From contig DASSWT010000350.1 in the NCBI GenBank assembly GCA_035704555.1, positions 1-17,338 of the forward strand: a stretch of DNA of 17,338 nucleotides, given 5' to 3'. The translations under genes and the position numbers were made by a program. The stretch comes from Saccharospirillum sp035704555 (GTDB lineage: Bacteria > Pseudomonadota > Gammaproteobacteria > Pseudomonadales > Natronospirillaceae). The notes below the pieces were generated by a model that saw nothing but the letters and a program-made list of their open reading frames with translations, was not told the DNA's origin and did no database searches. Shown here one piece after another: positions 14,381-17,338 of this stretch (position 1 is its first letter; each line of letters begins with the position of its first letter).

Positions 14381-14412
14381 GCAAGGGTGGCTGAGTAATC
14401 AGCCGCCCTTGC
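14381..14412. terminator. Symmetrical stem-loop between convergent genes
   Basis: Arms 14381-14394 and 14399-14412 pair over 14 positions (one T-G) around the loop GTAA. The right arm contains the stop codon of the minus-strand HDOD gene, and the left arm begins 15 bases after the plus-strand stop. Position suggests a two-way terminator, but neither side has a T run. Confidence 0.55.
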
Positions 14413-15808
14413 TCTGGCCGGACATATTGAATTGCAGGTAGAGATTAATCTGGTTGGCAACCAGTTGCAGTTCTTCAAACTGACGCTCACTGAGCGTGCC
14501 ACCGTCGTTATCCGCGTAAATTACCCCCACCAGCCGCTCCGGTGAGTCCAGCGGCACCATCATGCCGTCAACAGAGCCGAGCAAGCGTCGCATAACACCG
14601 TCTGTGGGCGTTTTTCGGGTGAACCAGCGCGGTTCGGGTGCTTTCAGAAAGACCGTCAGGGTTTCCTCGGGCTGCAGTGTGTTCAGATCCAGTTTCAGGA
14701 CATCCCGCCACCGTGCCACGTCATCCCCTGCCACGATTACCGGCTCCAGTCGATTATCACGGGCTGAACTCAGCCACAATGCCACGCGGTCGAAACCGGC
14801 ACCGCGATGCAGCGCATGCACAGCCAGTTGCAGCAAACGGGGCAAGGGCTCGACGTCCATGATGCAGCGGCTGATGCGGTTCAGAAAGCGCTGCATGTCA
14901 TAGTCGGTCGCTTCCGCCTGAGTGGCATCCCCTTCAATGTCTTCGCGATGCGGCAGGGCCTGTAACAACCGTTCGGCACCGTAGGTTGCCGCCACGGAAG
15001 AGGCTTCTTCGGCCATCAGCAGTATGTGTTCGCGCACATCGGTGCTGCTGCGGTCCTGAAACTGGCTGATGCGCTGAATGACCTTGCGCATTTCAGGGTG
15101 ATCGATGCCCAGATGAATGGTCCGGCTGATTTCATCGCCGAACTGCACCGACCGCACCCAGGGATCCGAACTGTTGGTGTCTTCGCTGGCTTTCAGTACC
15201 AGGTCGCCCAAGCCCCATTCCTGAATCAGTGCCCGGTTCAGGGTACGCACCCCCACGCCCAGGTGTTCCAGTGCCAGGCCGTGCGCCCCGGCCGGGTTCA
15301 GGTCACGGTCCGCCATAAAGGCTTCCACTTCAGGTCGGCCGGTGGCCAGCAGGGCCAGATCACCCAGCCTCAGCAGCAGCGCCGCTATAAACACCTCTTC
15401 GTGATCATTACCCTTCAGCTCCTGGGCAATGGCCCTGGCCTGAACGGCGGCATGGAAGGAGCGCGCCAGGTTATTGATCAACCGGTCGCGGGGCTTGCCG
15501 TCCAGAAAACCGTCGATCAGTGTGGTGGCCAGCGCAATGTTTTTCAGATCCCGATAGCCAATCTGCACGATGGCCCGGGAAACCGTCTTGATCGGGTTGA
15601 AACTGCGGTTGTAGTGTACTGAATTGGCAACTTTGAGCACCTGGGAGGTCAGATCCGCATCGCGCAGAACGATCTGGGTAAACTCGTCGGCGCTGCTGTC
15701 GTCATCGTCGCTCAGTTCGCAAATTGCCTTCACCACCGAATTGAGCGACGGCAGGTCGAGATTGGCGATTACTTTTAGCCAGCCTTTCAGGCCTCGTACA
15801 TCATTCAT
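14399..15808 (-). CDS. HDOD-GAF signalling protein
   Basis: A 469-residue cytoplasmic protein. An HDOD domain (about 12-215) starts at LDLPSLN and includes LRDADLTSQVLKVANSVHYN and AIVQIGYRDLKNIALA. A GAF domain spans about 320-460 (LLQLAVHALHRGAGFDRVALWL; GVIYADNDGG...FEELQLVANQINLYLQF). HDOD proteins are relatives of HD phosphohydrolases that usually lack the catalytic His-Asp pair. Here the position reads RLGD (147-150), so hydrolase activity is unlikely and a regulatory role is expected. The GAF ligand is unknown. The ATG at 15808 starts just before the domain; an in-frame ATG at 15883 would add a 25-residue low-complexity leader and cannot be excluded. Confidence 0.88.
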   Translation of the reverse strand: MNDVRGLKGWLKVIANLDLPSLNSVVKAICELSDDDDSSADEFTQIVLRDADLTSQVLKVANSVHYNRSFNPIKTVSRAIVQIGYRDLKNIALATTLIDGFLDGKPRDRLINNLARSFHAAVQARAIAQELKGNDHEEVFIAALLLRLGDLALLATGRPEVEAFMADRDLNPAGAHGLALEHLGVGVRTLNRALIQEWGLGDLVLKASEDTNSSDPWVRSVQFGDEISRTIHLGIDHPEMRKVIQRISQFQDRSSTDVREHILLMAEEASSVAATYGAERLLQALPHREDIEGDATQAEATDYDMQRFLNRISRCIMDVEPLPRLLQLAVHALHRGAGFDRVALWLSSARDNRLEPVIVAGDDVARWRDVLKLDLNTLQPEETLTVFLKAPEPRWFTRKTPTDGVMRRLLGSVDGMMVPLDSPERLVGVIYADNDGGTLSERQFEELQLVANQINLYLQFNMSGQSKGG

Positions 15809-15924
15809 GGCAGGCCCTGTTGCAGTAGAGGATGGGGAAGTCCAGCGCGAAAAACTCCACGACGGCAGACTTTGAACGGGCATCCCTGCCACGGGTCCTG
15901 TGTTATGTGGACAGTATAGCTCGG

Positions 15925-16383
15925 TTAGGGTGTTACTGGCTCTGATTCGGGCTCAAGATAATCGTCGGGGTTCATCACCTCGTCGTACATTGGCACCAGC
16001 CGGGCCAGCAAATCGTTCTGGGCACCGGTTGGCACCCCGGCGTCGTCCATCGCCGCTACCAGATCGGTCACCAGCGCGTTGAAATGGCTGTCGTTCAGCT
16101 CCATCCCCGCATGTACTTGCGCCATGCTGTCACCGGTGTAGTCACAGGGGCCGTCGCTGACCTGGCACAGTTGCTCGATCAGTTTTTCACGAAACCGGTC
16201 GATGTCGGTTTCGGCAAAAAACGGCAACAGGGTGTCGTTGCCGCCAATTTCGAACAGCAGGTTATCGACAATGGTGGTAATACCGTCCTGCTCACCCAGC
16301 CGCTCATAGAGTGTCGGCTGGGTCGGTGTGGTGCTGCAGGCTGCGATCACCAGGGTCAGGAACAGGGTTGTTATCAGTCGCAT
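15925..16383 (-). CDS. Group 1 truncated hemoglobin, predicted lipoprotein
   Basis: A 152-residue protein. An N-terminal lipoprotein signal ends in the lipobox VIAAC, so Cys16 should be lipidated and, with Ser at +2, sorted to the outer membrane. The rest is a group 1 truncated globin: LYERLGEQDGI (25-35), FF (55-56), YTGDSMAQVHAGM with proximal heme His91, and HFNALVTDLVAAMDDAGVP (100-118). Aligned by eye with M. tuberculosis trHbN, the B10 Tyr is Leu43. Two cysteines, Cys73 and Cys80 (CQVSDGPC), could form a disulfide. The acidic C-tail is EPESEPVTP. The ATG at 16383 is preceded by AAGG; an in-frame TTG at 16401 and ATG at 16392 have poor spacing. It lies 14 bases after the DUF3034 gene in one operon. 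Confidence 0.85.
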   Translation of the reverse strand: MRLITTLFLTLVIAACSTTPTQPTLYERLGEQDGITTIVDNLLFEIGGNDTLLPFFAETDIDRFREKLIEQLCQVSDGPCDYTGDSMAQVHAGMELNDSHFNALVTDLVAAMDDAGVPTGAQNDLLARLVPMYDEVMNPDDYLEPESEPVTP

Positions 16384-16397
16384 GGAATACATCACCT

Positions 16398-17237
16398 TCA
16401 ATTATTGATTTGAACCGACAGATACCAGCCGGCCTGGTCGTCCCAGAGCGCTACCTTCCCAAGGTCGGTATAAGCACCGACAAGCGTGACCTGCTTGCTG
16501 GGGAACCAGGCAACGAAGACATCGCTCCAGGCAGACTCGCCCAGATCGAGACGGTCGGGCTTCTGGCGATATTCCATCCCCACCGCCCAGTTTGCCGTCA
16601 GGAAAATACCGGCGCTGGCTTCGGCCATCCATTGCGGGTCGGCGCCATTTCCATCGCCAAACCCAAGAAAACCGGTTTCATTCGCATCGGTATAGCGAAA
16701 AGTACCATTCAGCAGCAGATTCCTTTCAAATAGTGCGTGCAGGTACAGTTTGGAAGCCGCGAAGTAAAAATCGGTTCCTTCTGATTCCGCACCCGGTATG
16801 ACAAATTGATTCAGATTCACCTTATGTTGAAGCCCAACCGACAATTGCGGCCAGGGTTCATATATCAAATCACCATAAATTCGGGCCTTGGCGCCGTACA
16901 CATGCTGCTCTATGACTCTATCCAGGTTATCCACCTGCAACGTCTGCTGCGCAAAGCTGAATTCGAACCGGTTGTTCACCCCGGCATGCACCGCTGCGGT
17001 GCCGAGCTGAAAGTCCGGCAGGCCTACGCGGGTCACGCTGGCAGCGGCGCCCCACTCGCCTTCGCTGCCGTAACCACCAATAATAGCCCAGGGCACCAGG
17101 CCGCCCCCGGCGGCGCCTTCGATCTGGGTGGCACCTGAAGTGGCCAGAATCTTACTGCCGGCCCAGGCCGGCTGCAGTCCCAGCACCATCAATACAACGA
17201 GGGTCAACAGACCTCGGTTCAGGTCCCGTTTAACCAT
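16398..17237 (-). CDS. DUF3034 family outer-membrane protein
   Basis: A 279-residue exported protein, normal DUF3034 length. The signal peptide runs to about residue 26 (VVLMVLGLQPAWA|GS). The mature start GSKILATSGATQIEGAAGGGLVPWAIIGGYG is the family hallmark. The rest consists of alternating amphipathic strands with aromatic ends (HVYGAKARIYGDLIY, LSVGLQHKVNLNQF, NLLLNGTFRYTDANETGFLGF, NWAVGMEYRQKPD) and ends in YLSVQINN. This suggests an outer-membrane beta-barrel of about 12 strands. Function of the family is not known. GGAG lies 7 bases before the ATG. The start overlaps the end of the EAL gene by 8 bases, and the hemoglobin gene follows, so the three are likely co-transcribed. Confidence 0.88.
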   Translation of the reverse strand: MVKRDLNRGLLTLVVLMVLGLQPAWAGSKILATSGATQIEGAAGGGLVPWAIIGGYGSEGEWGAAASVTRVGLPDFQLGTAAVHAGVNNRFEFSFAQQTLQVDNLDRVIEQHVYGAKARIYGDLIYEPWPQLSVGLQHKVNLNQFVIPGAESEGTDFYFAASKLYLHALFERNLLLNGTFRYTDANETGFLGFGDGNGADPQWMAEASAGIFLTANWAVGMEYRQKPDRLDLGESAWSDVFVAWFPSKQVTLVGAYTDLGKVALWDDQAGWYLSVQINN

Positions 17238-17338
17238 AATTTAACTCCAGTGTTTTTTCATTGAATGCGGTTAACCAGGGTGTCAGCTCAGACACCGCCA
17301 TCGGTTTGCTCAGGTAATAGCCCTGAATGGCATCGCAC
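17230..17338 (-). CDS. EAL-domain protein, 3' end only (cut by the window)
   Basis: The minus strand from 17337 to the TAA at 17230-17232 encodes 35 residues starting with CDAIQGYYLSKPMAVSELTP. GYYLSKPM matches the C-terminal end of EAL (c-di-GMP phosphodiesterase) domains, where G-QGY-x-S-KP precedes the final helix ending in WL. Only ~13 residues follow that helix, so EAL is the last domain of the protein. The remainder lies beyond the window's right edge, so catalytic residues and any GGDEF or sensor domain cannot be judged. The stop lies inside the DUF3034 start region (8-base overlap). Confidence 0.8.
   Translation of the reverse strand, partial: CDAIQGYYLSKPMAVSELTPWLTAFNEKTLELNYG

Overview
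This is a GC-rich bacterial chromosomal window made of ordinary core genes, with strong Shine-Dalgarno sequences, an encoded tRNA CCA end and no mobile elements. The gene content points to a free-living gammaproteobacterium: long Pseudomonas/Vibrio-style PstA and PstC, a YciA thioesterase, MtgA, an HDOD-GAF protein, a DUF3034 outer-membrane protein and an EAL protein. A marine Oceanospirillales/Alteromonadales-like genus is a guess; sequence alone does not fix the genus.

Left third (1-5931), all on the minus strand, is the high-affinity phosphate operon read right to left: Pho-box promoter, pstS, a structured gap of 226 bases, pstC, pstA, pstB, phoU. A separate tRNA-Thr(UGU) unit with its own promoter and terminator follows. 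PstS binds phosphate in the periplasm, PstC/PstA form the channel, PstB supplies ATP hydrolysis, and PhoU links transporter state to PhoR/PhoB signalling. phoB and phoR are not in the window. The pstS-pstC gap holds four stem-loops, the last a good intrinsic terminator 13-20 bases before the pstC ribosome-binding site.

The middle (5940-8732), on the plus strand, holds a YciA-like acyl-CoA thioesterase and then a two-gene low-affinity phosphate unit: a DUF47 (PhoU-like) protein and a PiT-family permease. The promoter of this unit overlaps a reversed Pho-box-like sequence. This suggests that PhoB could switch pst on and pit off. Both phosphate uptake systems, each with a PhoU-fold partner, therefore sit within 9 kb.

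Next come mtgA (peptidoglycan glycosyltransferase) and an EamA/DMT exporter on the plus strand, converging on an AI-2E/PerM-family membrane protein on the minus strand.

The right part (11.6-17.3 kb) is more accessory. It has a small helical acidic protein, an ECF sigma factor with an overlapping RskA-type anti-sigma factor, and a divergent 238-residue acidic protein with no Lys, Cys, His, Trp or Tyr. An HDOD-GAF protein follows. The window ends with a tight minus-strand cluster: the 3' end of an EAL-domain gene, a DUF3034 outer-membrane protein and a lipoprotein truncated hemoglobin. I found no CRISPR array, phage, insertion sequence or clearly new defence system. The best leads are the regulatory wiring of pst and pit, the reduced-alphabet protein beside the sigma factor, and the EAL/DUF3034/hemoglobin cluster.
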